Origin: Lentisphaerae bacterium RIFOXYC12_FULL_60_16
GTDB lineage: Bacteria; Verrucomicrobiota; Kiritimatiellia; UBA8416; YA12-FULL-60-10
Direction of reading: 5' to 3'
Length of the DNA: 55,001 bases
NCBI GenBank assembly: GCA_001803315.1
Contig: MHBQ01000005.1
Span: forward strand, 1 to 55,001
Shown: positions 16,510 through 25,800 of the stretch, piece by piece
How the letters are laid out: each line of letters opens with the position of its first letter
How positions within the stretch are numbered: the stretch's first letter is position 1
Position numbers and translations under genes: made by a program
The notes under the pieces: model-generated
The model's input: only the letters and a program-made list of their open reading frames with translations
Told to the model about the DNA's origin: nothing
Database searches by the model: none

Positions 16510-16668
16510 GGTGGTGGCATGCCGTGTGCTGAACCAACGGGCTTCTATTTCGACTTCGCTCAGGACAGGAATTTCGGGGCAGGCGGGCTGGCGCCCGCAC
16601 GGAAAACGGAAGACGGAAAAACGGGAGTATGGCGCCGAAGGCACCGCCTTGCGGCTGGAGCCATCCGG
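16510..16668. repeat. Composite element, copy 2
   Basis: The left 42 bp match 16210-16251 at roughly 36 positions, and the right end (GGAGTATGGCGCCG ... GCGGCTGGAGCCATC, 16623-16666) matches 16314-16355. The centre differs, so the copies share ends but not middles. Confidence 0.7.
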
Positions 16669-16707
16669 AACGTGGTGTGTGGGAGAACAAGACCAAGGAG
16701 GTGGTCC

Positions 16708-17508
16708 ATGGCGATTCTTGTGGGGGTGATTGGAATACTGGTGTTGATCGGGGTGCCGGTAACCGGGATCAACATGTTGAAACAATACCGGATACTTAAA
16801 CGGACTCCATTGATAAAGCCCGGCCGGGTCTCGCCCGGCTACCTGGCCGTCAAGGGCAAGACGGTATCCTGCGTGAAATATATCACCCCGTTTACGCGCA
16901 AACCCGCGGTTTATTGCGAAGCGAAAGCCGACAAGATGCGGTTCCAGGAAGACGGCAAAGTGAACAGCCGGATCTTTGACACCATTTATGAGGAGCATAC
17001 CAATCACCCCTTTTTCGTGGAGGACGAAACCGGGCGGCTGTTGGTGGATCCCCGGGAGGGGTTTGTTGATATCGTGGGAACCTATCACCACGAAACCTTC
17101 CTGAAGGGAGGAAGCAAGGTCAAGGTGGTCATGCCGCCGGAACCTGTCCGGATCACCCTGGATGAAGCCCGGATTCCGTATGCCTTGTCGGACGGACCCT
17201 TTCCCCTTCGGTTGGAGGAATCGGCCATTGCGGAAGGGTCTCCGGTTTTTGCCATGGGATATTGCACCAACGATCCAAAAGCCATTGAAGAAGCCCTGTC
17301 CGGTGTGGAAGGGATTTCGAAATGGTCGGTGATTTACGTGCTCAAAAACGGAGCCGGGAATCAAACCCGGGACCAGTTATACGTGTCACCGGGTGACGAC
17401 CGGTCGACTTCCCGATCGCTGCTTATCAATGGGTGGATGCTGATCGTGTTTGGCTTGTTGGGTGGGTTGGTGCTGGTGGCGGTGGCGGTGATCATGCGGT
17501 ATGGTTGA
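16708..17508 (+). CDS. GIDE-domain membrane protein
   Basis: 266 aa. An N-terminal transmembrane helix (residues 2-23), a soluble region (about 30-230) and a C-terminal helix (about 240-262) give the topology of bacterial GIDE-domain proteins, relatives of the membrane part of the eukaryotic E3 ligase MUL1/MAPL. Family features are PGYLAVKGKT near the start, the Cys-containing KPAVYCEAKADK and HPFFVEDETGRLLVDP (about 91-106). There is no RING finger, as is usual in bacteria, so ligase activity is not implied; the cellular role is unknown. AAGGAGGTGG upstream of ATG 16708 fixes the start. Confidence 0.8.
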   Translation: MAILVGVIGILVLIGVPVTGINMLKQYRILKRTPLIKPGRVSPGYLAVKGKTVSCVKYITPFTRKPAVYCEAKADKMRFQEDGKVNSRIFDTIYEEHTNHPFFVEDETGRLLVDPREGFVDIVGTYHHETFLKGGSKVKVVMPPEPVRITLDEARIPYALSDGPFPLRLEESAIAEGSPVFAMGYCTNDPKAIEEALSGVEGISKWSVIYVLKNGAGNQTRDQLYVSPGDDRSTSRSLLINGWMLIVFGLLGGLVLVAVAVIMRYG

Positions 17509-17634
17509 CGATGCGACGGGTAAGACGGAGACAAGGCAAGTGCGGAGCGCAGGGCAGGGCGAACCGCCTGTCCTGCGTAACCTTGGCGAAGCAGGGGCAC
17601 GGTGAGCCGTCTGGCCCGGCGGATCAGCCGTGAA
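17509..17634. repeat. Diverged class-a repeat between convergent genes
   Basis: GGGCAGGGCGAACCGCCTGT and, 45 bp on, GGTGAGCCGTCTGGCCCGGC resemble the two ends of the class-a repeat with an insertion between them. The bases AGGCGGTTCGCCC-like and CTGTCCTGCG...CGAAGCAGGGG can pair. Nothing coding. Confidence 0.45.
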
Positions 17635-17937
17635 TCACGCTTCTGATTTTGTCTGGAAGGCTGCCTGCTGTTCCAGCAGCTGGATCTGCTGCTTGACGGC
17701 ATCCGGGCGGAACGCCTCCAGGTTCCAGAAATGGAAACCGGCATCCAGCTGGCGTTTGAGGGAAAGCACCATGCGGGCATGGGATGCCTCGTCTCTCGAT
17801 ATCTTCAACCAGAACGACCGGCTGGATTCGAATCGTGCGGCGAACGCCGCATACATGTCGGCCAGATGGTTTTCCAGGTCGGCCAAGGATTCGAGTATTT
17901 CCATCTGGGCCGTTTTCAGTCGGGATTTGCTATCCAT
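17635..17937 (-). CDS. Half-length ferritin-like protein
   Basis: 100 aa that aligns well with the first half of the neighbouring upstream protein. A helix carrying Glu22 (DLENHLADMYAAFA) and a second helix with Glu50 and His53 (RDEASHARMV) are the ExxH half-site of ferritin/rubrerythrin-like di-iron proteins. The second helix pair is absent, so a full four-helix bundle and di-metal site could form only by dimerisation or by pairing with its neighbour. It starts 12 bp after the stop of the 178-aa gene, with AGGA upstream, so the two form an operon. A role in iron storage, peroxide defence or redox is inferred only from the fold. Confidence 0.65.
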   Translation of the reverse strand: MDSKSRLKTAQMEILESLADLENHLADMYAAFAARFESSRSFWLKISRDEASHARMVLSLKRQLDAGFHFWNLEAFRPDAVKQQIQLLEQQAAFQTKSEA

Positions 17938-17949
17938 GCGGCATCCTTG

Positions 17950-18486
17950 TCATGCCCCATATCCAGGTTTGTATTGGTAGATCCGTCGATTAAACCACCG
18001 CCAGCGCAAACGGCCGGCTTCCTTGATGAGCTTCTGAACGTGATGCTGGTTGAACTGGTTGATCTCGTTCAATTTGCGGCGGGTGGCATCATCATCGCCG
18101 TCGAGAACTTCAAAGAAACGGCTTTCGATCATGTTTTGTTCTATCCGGATCGCGTGGGTGAGTGCGTGGCGGATGGTAAACCCGGGATTAACCACCTTCC
18201 GGGTCTGGATTTGGATATACTCGATCGCTTCCTTGACGGCCCGGTAATAAAAATCCGGCCGTTTGAACTGGAGGGATCCGGCCATGAACCGTTTCTCCAT
18301 CTCCTCCATGATCCGGCTGTGCATCACTTCCTCTTCGGCCAGTGTGATCCAGAACGTCCGCAGGGGATCCTGGCTGTCCGCCAGGAGGCGGTACAGTTGG
18401 GAAATGGCCAATTCATGATCCATCAACACCTTGATGTAGGGTCCGAACAGCATCTCGGACTGTCTGTTGTTGGAGGTATCGATCAT
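17950..18486 (-). CDS. Ferritin-like (rubrerythrin-type) protein
   Basis: 178 aa predicted to be nearly all alpha-helical. The first half carries Glu25 (MDHELAISQLYRLLA) and EExxH at residues 52-56 (AEEEVMHSRI). The second half (about 105-165) has a Glu in HAIRIEQNMIESRF, but its ExxH position reads NQHH, so one ligand appears lost. The C-terminus is basic and aromatic (RLRWRWFNRRIYQY). No rubredoxin domain. It is the first gene of a pair with the 100-aa paralogue. A divalent-metal or oxygen-related role is likely from the fold but unproven. Confidence 0.7.
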   Translation of the reverse strand: MIDTSNNRQSEMLFGPYIKVLMDHELAISQLYRLLADSQDPLRTFWITLAEEEVMHSRIMEEMEKRFMAGSLQFKRPDFYYRAVKEAIEYIQIQTRKVVNPGFTIRHALTHAIRIEQNMIESRFFEVLDGDDDATRRKLNEINQFNQHHVQKLIKEAGRLRWRWFNRRIYQYKPGYGA

Positions 18487-18638
18487 ACAATAATCACGTA
18501 ATCACGGCCTTTCATTATAGCCGACATTTCCCCCATGACCCACCACGCACAACCACTGTAATCCATTTCGGTCATGGTACCATGCCTCGACGTGCGAACA
18601 AACCCTTTTCTTGCGGGAGGCGCCCGTGGGAAAAGCAG

Positions 18639-18654
18639 TTGGGGAAGTGGTCAG
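18639..18654. repeat. GGGGAAGT-TCAG dispersed motif, copy 3
   Basis: TTGGGGAAGTGGTCAG, in the gap upstream of the URO-D-family gene. Confidence 0.55.
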
Positions 18655-18729
18655 TTTTCGGTGTTTTGCATTCAGTGAGGATCCTGCTAATCTTGAGCAA
18701 TGCTGTCTGGTATTAAAGAAAGGAAACCC

Positions 18730-19809
18730 ATGCCGTCACTCTTGTACAAAGCGGATTTTGATGAAGCCCGGGACCGTCTGACCCGGTGGTGGACCGGGGC
18801 CGGGATCGGCCGGCCCGCGATGCTGCTGACGGCGCCCCGGGACACGCCCCTGGAGGATATCCCGGTGATGCCGGAACCTGCCGGTTGGGTTACCCATTAC
18901 TCCACCAGCAACTATGCCTACCGGGTTAATCTCGCGCTTCGCGCCTGCGTGAACACCTGGTATGAGGCGGAGGCCATCCCCAATGTCTCCCCGGACCTGG
19001 CGCCGAATTGCCTGGCCCTTTACCTGGGCTGCCGCGGCATTGATCAACCGGGAACCGTCTGGTGCGTACCCTTTATCGACGATCCGGAAAAAGCCCGGTT
19101 TGAACTCGATTCCGAAAACTTTTACTGGACGTTCACGCAGCGATTGGCTGATGAGCAGCTCCGGCTGGGCCGCGGCAAGTTCCTCACCTCGTTTCCCGAC
19201 CTGATCGAGGGACTGGACACCCTTGCCGCGATGCGGGACACGCAAACCCTGCTGGTGGATCTTATTGAAAGGCCGGAGTGGGTGACTCGGGCCTTACAGA
19301 CCATCACCGAACGGTACTTCACGGTGTATGACCAGTTGTATGACCGGATCAAGGATGAGCGGGGAGGCAGTCACTTCTGGTCGTGGGCGCCCGGCCGGAT
19401 GTCCAAGCTCCAATGCGATTTTTCCGCCATGATATCGCCCGACATGTTCCGGGAGTTCATGGTTCCGGTCTTGACCGAGATGACCCGGCGCCTGGACTAC
19501 AGCATGTACCACTGGGACGGTCCCGGGGCGCTCTGTCACCTTGACAGCCTGCTTTCCGTCCCCCGGCTGAGCATGATCCAGTGGACGCCGGGCGCCGGTG
19601 CCAGGGATGTAACCAATCCCTGCTGGTGGCCCTATTATCACCGGATCATCGAGGGCGGGAAAAAGGTGATTCTGTTCGGCTTTCACGGGGAAGACAATCT
19701 GCGGGCGTTCAAGCGGGAATTCGGGTCAAAGCTTAATGACTTCATGATTTCCATGCAGGCGGACAACCCCGCCCACGCGCAGAAGCTGCTGGCGATGGCC
19801 GGTGAATGA
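18730..19809 (+). CDS. Uroporphyrinogen decarboxylase-family protein (likely corrinoid methyltransferase-type)
   Basis: 359 aa with the URO-D/MtaA/CmuA-like barrel. Suggestive segments are the N-terminal TRWWTGAGIGRPAMLLTAP, SPDMFREFMVPVLTEM (about 241-256), YHWDGPGALCHLDSLL (about 266-281) and the closing NDFMISMQADNP. Such proteins in anaerobes usually move methyl groups to or from corrinoid proteins and rarely make heme; the usual HxC zinc motif is not obvious here. ATG 18730 follows AAAGAAAGGAAACCC and is preferred over ATG 18700. An ATGA at the stop (19806) and a GGAGGA-preceded ATG at 19832 hint that another gene once followed. Confidence 0.7.
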   Translation: MPSLLYKADFDEARDRLTRWWTGAGIGRPAMLLTAPRDTPLEDIPVMPEPAGWVTHYSTSNYAYRVNLALRACVNTWYEAEAIPNVSPDLAPNCLALYLGCRGIDQPGTVWCVPFIDDPEKARFELDSENFYWTFTQRLADEQLRLGRGKFLTSFPDLIEGLDTLAAMRDTQTLLVDLIERPEWVTRALQTITERYFTVYDQLYDRIKDERGGSHFWSWAPGRMSKLQCDFSAMISPDMFREFMVPVLTEMTRRLDYSMYHWDGPGALCHLDSLLSVPRLSMIQWTPGAGARDVTNPCWWPYYHRIIEGGKKVILFGFHGEDNLRAFKREFGSKLNDFMISMQADNPAHAQKLLAMAGE

Positions 19810-19831
19810 ACGAGCATCACGCGGAGGAAAC

Positions 19832-19909
19832 GATGCAACAGCCGATACCGGTCAACGTTGTGCCCGGCATTCCGGGGTGCATCGCTGAGCCAAACGTGTA
19901 TCCGGCACT
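19832..19909 (+). pseudogene. Possible gene stump at the PKS boundary
   Basis: GGAGGAAACG precedes an ATG, 22 bp after the URO-D-family stop, and the first approximately 25 codons (MQQPIPVNVVPGIPG...) read like a real N-terminus. The frame then runs antisense into the end of the PKS gene, where it is shadow sequence. It may be the 5' remnant of a gene cut off by arrival of the PKS locus. Too short to assign a family. Confidence 0.3.
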
Positions 19910-22810
19910 TCAGGATCCGGACGGCGGTTCCTGGTGCTCGCGCTGGAGCCGGTCGAGGGTCTGCCGCTGCCATTCGAACAGGCGGTTGAGTGCCCGGGCC
20001 TGCAGGTCCATGATGGCGGAGGTGGGGGTGTCGCCGGCAGTGCCCGTGAAGGCCGGCACCGGTGGGGTGGTTGCCGGAAGGTCCGGTTGCGGGGGACGGA
20101 GCACGGTCTCATGGAACGGATACAAGGGCAGGTTGGCATCGGCGGACCGCCTCCCGCCCATGCCGGAACCGTTGAGGGTGCAGCCCTCTGTGTACAACCG
20201 GGCAAGGGTCAGCGCCACCTGTTTGCCGGCCGGGACGCCCGGCCCCTGGGAGAAGAGCCACCGGCCGCTGTCCGTCTTGGTTCTGCAGAGGCTGGTCAGG
20301 GTGGGGGAGGCGCCGATTTCAAGGTAGATGTCAACCGGCCCGATGGCGTCCAGCGCCTTCCGGAACCGCACGGTCTGCCGCATCTGCTCCGTCCAGTAGG
20401 ATGGCCAGTTGGTTTGGCCGGTCAATTCGGCGGCGGTCATGGCGGACACGAACCGGATGGCGGGGGTTCCGAATGTCTGTCCGCGGAGGAAACGGTCGAA
20501 ATCCCCCAGCACCGGTTCAATCAGCCGGGAATGAAAAGCCTGTGAGACCGGCATATCGCGGAACGCGATTCCCGCCGCCCACATTTTGGCGCAGAGGGCG
20601 GCGACGGTTTCGGCGGGACCGGTCAGGGTCACATTGTTGCCGTTGACGGCCGCGAGATCGGCATCGGTTCCCTCCAGGTAACCGCGGGCGGTTTCCTCGT
20701 CGGTGAGGACCGCCGCCATCCTGCCGGGGGTGGTGATGGAGTCGGCCAGGCGGGCGCGTTCGAGGACAATCTCCATGCCCTGTTCGAGCGTGACGACCTG
20801 CGCCGTGTAAGCCGCCGCATATTCGCCGATGCTGTGGCCGAGCACCACCGTCGGCCGGATGCCGAGGGAGCGCCACAGGTCCGTGAGCGCCGCCCCCATG
20901 GCATAAATCACCGGCTGGGTGAAGCGGGTGCTGTTCAGCCGCTCATCCGCCCCGGCGAACATTATTTCGCACAGCGAAACGCCGAGCGGTCGCGCGGCGA
21001 TCCGGTCACAGGCGTTGATCGTTTCGCGGAACACCGGGTTGGTCTGGTATAACGTCTGCCCCATGCCCGGGGACTGGGACCCCTGGCCGCTGAACAGGAA
21101 GGCGATCCGGGGGCGTTTTCCGGCGGTGCCGGTTATGACCTCGCGGCTGCGCTTTCCGCCGGCATGGGCGGCAAACGCCGTGCCGGCTTCCGGAGCGTCG
21201 CATGCACAGAGGGCGATCCGGCGGGGGAAATGGTCACGTCCCGAGGTTGCCTTGTCGCACAGGTCGGCCAATGGCTGTCCCGGTTCGTTCAGGCGGCTCG
21301 TAACGGAGGCGGTGAGACGGGCCAGGGACTCGTCGTTCCGGGCCGAGAGCGGCAACACGCGCCAGTCGGATGGGGCCGGCGGTTGCGTCCCGGCGCCGGT
21401 CCGGGTGGTGCGTTCGGGCGGGGCGGCCACCAGCAGATGGGCCAGGGTTCCGGAAATGCCGAAGGAACTCACCCCGGCGATCCGGCGCGGGTAGGAATCG
21501 GCCCACGGAGTGCATTCCCGGCATACCGTGATCGGGAGCGCCTGCCAGTCAATCTTGGAGGACGGCGTTTCCGCGTGGAGGCTCGGGGGTATCTCGCCGT
21601 CCCGGACTGCGAAGACCGCCTTGAACAGGGCCGCCATGCCCGCCGCGGCCTCGAGATGCCCGATGTTGCTTTTCACCGAGCCGATGAGCAGGTTGGGGGT
21701 CCGTTTACCGAAGGTGTCAGCCAGGGACGAGGCCTCCATGGGATCGCCCAAATCGGTTCCGGTCCCATGGGTTTCGACATAGCCCACCTCGCCGGGGGTG
21801 ATGCGGGCATCGCGCATGGCCCGTTCGATGACCCGCTGCTGGGCGACTCCGGAAGGTGCGGTGAATCCGGCGCTCTGGCCGTCATGGCCGATGGCGCCGC
21901 CGAGGATGACCGCGTGGATCCGGTCGCCGGCCTCCAGCGCGTCATCGAGGCGCTTGAGGATGACGATGCCGCATCCCTCGCCGCGGCCGAATCCGGTCGC
22001 GCCCTCGCCGAATGCGCGGCACCAGCCATCGGCGGACAGGGCGTGGATTGCCGAGAGCGCAACGAAGGAGAGCGGGCTGAGCAGCAGGTTGACGCCCCCG
22101 GCAAAGGCCAGGGGGCAGTCGCCTTTCCGGAGCGACTCCACGGCGGTAAGCACCGCCACCAGCGATGATGAGCAGGCGGTGTCGAACGTCATGCAGGGCC
22201 CGTGGATATCGTACCAGTAGGAAAGCCGGCCACAGGCGCTGTTGAACGAGGCGCCGGTCAGGGTATACGGGTCGGCCCGTGTCTGGAGGTCCGGGGTGGC
22301 GAAGGACATCAGATGATCGAAGGATGAAATGCCCAGGAATACGCCCGCGTCGGTCTGCTGCAGGGAGGAAGGCGGGATGCCGGCATCCTCGAGTGCATGA
22401 TGGCTCTGGGTCAGCAGCAGGCGTTGCTGGGGGTCCATCATTTCCGCTTCCGCCCGGGTCAGGCTGAAGAATTCGTGGTCGAAGGCGAACGGGTCACGGG
22501 CCAGGAACGATGCCTTGGTGCAATAGTATTTGCCGGGGGTTCCCGGCTTGGCGGCATAATAGCGGTCATGCTCCCAACGCGCGGCGGGGATGGCCCCGGC
22601 GGCATCGACGCCGTCGAGGAGCATCCGGCGGAAGGCGTCGGCGTTCGAACCGGGACCGGGAAATTCCCCGGCCATCCCCACAACCGCAATCGGGGTGCCG
22701 GGCGCCGCCAACCGTTGCCGGAGCGAGTCGGCGGTTTCCGTCAGGGAACGGATGGTATCGCGCGCCGCCTTGAGCGTGGCCTTGTATTTTTCTTCCCGTG
22801 CCGTATCCAT
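19910..22810 (-). CDS. Type I polyketide synthase, KS-AT protein without carrier domain
   Basis: 966 aa. An N-terminal coiled-coil docking segment (residues 1-34) precedes a ketosynthase (about 38-465) with Cys213 in DTACSSS, His348 in VETHGTGT and His385 in NIGHLE. A linker and an acyltransferase follow (about 565-850; GHSIGE with Ser660, Arg685, QAFH at 757-760, closest to the malonyl type). The C-terminal 60 residues form a Pro-rich linker and a helix. There is no ketoreductase, carrier protein or thioesterase. The conserved GTNAH near the KS end reads GTLAH. It starts 3 bp after the upstream PKS stop, with no obvious ribosome site, so translation is probably coupled. It must condense onto a carrier protein encoded elsewhere, or act as a final unloading or modified step; both are inferences. 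Confidence 0.92.
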   Translation of the reverse strand: MDTAREEKYKATLKAARDTIRSLTETADSLRQRLAAPGTPIAVVGMAGEFPGPGSNADAFRRMLLDGVDAAGAIPAARWEHDRYYAAKPGTPGKYYCTKASFLARDPFAFDHEFFSLTRAEAEMMDPQQRLLLTQSHHALEDAGIPPSSLQQTDAGVFLGISSFDHLMSFATPDLQTRADPYTLTGASFNSACGRLSYWYDIHGPCMTFDTACSSSLVAVLTAVESLRKGDCPLAFAGGVNLLLSPLSFVALSAIHALSADGWCRAFGEGATGFGRGEGCGIVILKRLDDALEAGDRIHAVILGGAIGHDGQSAGFTAPSGVAQQRVIERAMRDARITPGEVGYVETHGTGTDLGDPMEASSLADTFGKRTPNLLIGSVKSNIGHLEAAAGMAALFKAVFAVRDGEIPPSLHAETPSSKIDWQALPITVCRECTPWADSYPRRIAGVSSFGISGTLAHLLVAAPPERTTRTGAGTQPPAPSDWRVLPLSARNDESLARLTASVTSRLNEPGQPLADLCDKATSGRDHFPRRIALCACDAPEAGTAFAAHAGGKRSREVITGTAGKRPRIAFLFSGQGSQSPGMGQTLYQTNPVFRETINACDRIAARPLGVSLCEIMFAGADERLNSTRFTQPVIYAMGAALTDLWRSLGIRPTVVLGHSIGEYAAAYTAQVVTLEQGMEIVLERARLADSITTPGRMAAVLTDEETARGYLEGTDADLAAVNGNNVTLTGPAETVAALCAKMWAAGIAFRDMPVSQAFHSRLIEPVLGDFDRFLRGQTFGTPAIRFVSAMTAAELTGQTNWPSYWTEQMRQTVRFRKALDAIGPVDIYLEIGASPTLTSLCRTKTDSGRWLFSQGPGVPAGKQVALTLARLYTEGCTLNGSGMGGRRSADANLPLYPFHETVLRPPQPDLPATTPPVPAFTGTAGDTPTSAIMDLQARALNRLFEWQRQTLDRLQREHQEPPSGS

Positions 22811-22813
22811 GGG

Positions 22814-25800
22814 TTACTTGAGGAGGCTGTCGATTTCATCCAGCAGGTTGTTGACGGCGGGTTCCGACGGTCCGGGTTGCGGTGCGGCCTGGGCGATGAA
22901 CCAGTGGGCGATCTTTTCAATGGTCGGGTGGCTGAACAGGAACGAGGCGGGCAGCTTGACGCCGGTTTCCTTCATCAGGTGGTTGCGGATCTCGACCGCC
23001 ATGAGCGAATCGAATCCCTGTTCCATGAGCGGTTGACGCGTCACGATGCGCGTGGTGTCCGTAAAGCCGAGTGTCCGGGCCGCTATGCCGGCGAGCGTTT
23101 CTTCCAGATGGTCGCGCTGGTCGGGACCGGGCGACTGGAGAATCTGCGCGAGCCGGCTGGTTTCGGCGGTGGGCGCCGCCGTGTCTGCAGCCGGTTTCGC
23201 GGTAAAGGCGGCGAGATAGTCGCCATGCAGCGCGGTCCGGGTTTGGATGAAACGGTCCCAGTCCATCGCCATGACGCCGACCACCGGGTTGCCGGTTCCG
23301 GCGGCCTTTTCCATCGCATCGAGCGCCCGGGCGGATTCGAGTTCCAGGATGCCGTTTGCCGCAAGGCGTGTCCCCTTGTTGTCGCCGGCGGCCATTCCGC
23401 TGCCTGCCCAGGGGCCCCAGCCGATCGCGAGGGCCGGTAATCCGGCACGGTGCCGTCCTTCCGCCAGGGCGTTGAGCATCCAGTTGGCGGCGGCGTAGTT
23501 CGACTGGCCGGCGCTTCCCAGCAGCGCCGCCGCCGAGGAGAACAGCACGAACCAGTCGAGGGATCGGTTGGCGGTCGCCTGGTGAAGCAGCCAGGCGCCA
23601 TGCGCCTTGGCTTGCATCACGCGTCGGTATTTTTCGCGGGACATCTCCGGCAGGGTGGCGTCGTCCAGCACCCCGGCGGCGTGGAACACGCCTGCCAGCG
23701 GGGGCAGGGTGTCATCGATAAAGCGCAGGAGCCGGGTCACATCGTTGGCGTCCGCGATATCGCAACGGACGCTTTCGATGCGGCATCCCGACGGACCGGC
23801 CGCCTTCAATTTCGCCACGGCTTCGGGTGCGGCCCCGCTGCGGCCGGCGAGCACAATGGCGCCCGCGCCCTTTTCCGCAAGTCGTTGGGCGACCTGGAGC
23901 CCGAGTGCGCCGCCGCCACCGGTTACCAGGTAGGTCCGGTCGGCCCGCAGGGGAGGCGCTTCGAACCGCGCAACGGGGCGCACCAGGCGCAGCGCCTGGT
24001 ACTGTCCGTTGCGGATGGCGCCGAAAGGATGTCCGGTCGTTGCGCCGATCATGCCGGATGCCAGCGCGATCGAGACGTCCGTCAGGTCGGTGTCGAGCAG
24101 GCCTCCCGCATGCAGCGGATCCTCGGCGGCCAGCGACATGGCGGCGCCCCACAGGGATGATCCGGCGAGACCGGCGTCCGTCGCATCGGGTCCGGTGGAT
24201 CCGCGGGTGACAAGCCACAGCGTGGCGTTCAGGTCCTGCTTGATGAGCCGTGCCGCGGTTTCGACAAAGATCATCCCGGCGTCGATCGCGTGATCGGCCG
24301 GATCGACGGGGGATGCCTCGGCGCCGGCGTCGTGCGCAAAGAGAATGGTTTTCAGGCCGCGGCCGACGGCGGATTCAAGGGCTTCCGGCACCGTTGGGTC
24401 ACCGGCCTTGAGCAGGATTCCGCCCCGGCGGGCGTGGATCAGGGAGGCGAGGGGACCCGTCCCGCTTTGGATCACGATCAGTTCGCCGGTTCCGTCGGTG
24501 GCGGGGGCGGGTGCCTGCACCCAGTCGCGGGCATACAGCCAGTCGCCGGCATCCGTCTCCAGGGAGCGGTACAGGGTCTGACGGTCGGTCTGGCGCATCA
24601 TGAGCCCGTCCATTTCCATGACCGGATCGCCATCGGGCGCCATGACCCTGATGTGGAATGACACGGCGGTTTCCGCCACCCGGGTCGACTGCGACCGGCA
24701 GATTACGTCCGCGGGGAAGTCGCGCCAGAGCCGGACGTTCTCGATGTGCATGGGGACGATGGTTGCGCCGTTGTTCAGCAGGTCGTTCATGTAGGTATGC
24801 ATGAAGCCGGGCAGACCGGTCTGGATGATGGAATCAACCGCCCCCGGGTAGACGACATGTCCGCGTTCGGCGGGGTGTCCCTGCCGTATGGCCACGCGGC
24901 ACAAGGCCTCGCCGTCGGTTGCGTGGATGGCCTCGATGCGCTGGAATCCCGGGCCGATGTTGTAGCCGGCATTCACGAAGGTACGGTAGAACGCATCCCG
25001 GGCAACGGGTTTCATGGCCGGGTCGGGATGGATGGAGGTTGACGCTGCATCCGGCCGGGCTCCCGCCGTGCGCACCAGCGTGCCGGCACAATGCACCGTC
25101 CATTCACGCGCGGTGTCGGCCCGGCTGACCAACCGGAAGGCGGAGGTGGTGTCGCGGGTTGATTCGAGGATCAGCTGGACCCGGCGGGGGGTTCCGCTGG
25201 AGACCACCAGGGGAGCGAGAAAATCGATATTCCGCAATTCCGAGACCGGGCTGCCCCACAGCTCGCGGATTGCGGCAAACAGCATCGCCAGGTGTCCGGC
25301 AGCCGGGCTGATGGGCTTGCCATAGATGATGTGCTCGTGCAGGAACGCCGGGCCCTTGTCATCGAAGACGGATTCAAACACCACCGCGCCGTTGAGGGCG
25401 GGGCTGTCCAGCCGCAGGCCCAGCACCGGATGCGTGTTGGCCGAACCGGTTGGGGGTTCATTGTGGACCGGCATCCAGTAGCTTTTCCGGTCGAATGGAT
25501 AGGTTGGAAGTTCGATTTTCCGGCAGGGAAAGGGTTGGTAGATTCCGGCGCCGTCCAGGTCGATGCCGGCCGCATACAGGCGTGCCGCCGCCTCGAACAT
25601 CGTGGATCCGGCCCCGGCTTTCGGTGAAAGCGAGGAAACGGCCAGGATGTTTTCCGCGGCTGATTGCCGGATCAAACCCGACAACGCGGCGGTTCCACCC
25701 GCTTCGAGGACGACCGGGCAAATGCCGGCGATATGCGCGACGGCGTCGGCAAAACGTACCGGTTGCAGGATCTGGTTGACCCAGTATGCCGGTGTTGTGA

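Larger units (their letters stand above)
16209..16707. other. Structured repeat region without genes
   Basis: About 500 bp made almost entirely of repeats: two copies of a composite element offset by exactly 300 bp at their left ends (16210 and 16510), a nested inverted repeat in copy 1, and a class-a repeat between them. A reading frame stays open through part of it, but the coding start of the next gene is clearly at 16708. Confidence 0.75.

Noticed and set aside
19832-20327. A full gene downstream of the URO-D-family gene
   Set aside because: Only the first 25 codons look natural; the remainder is antisense PKS sequence. Kept only as a possible stump.
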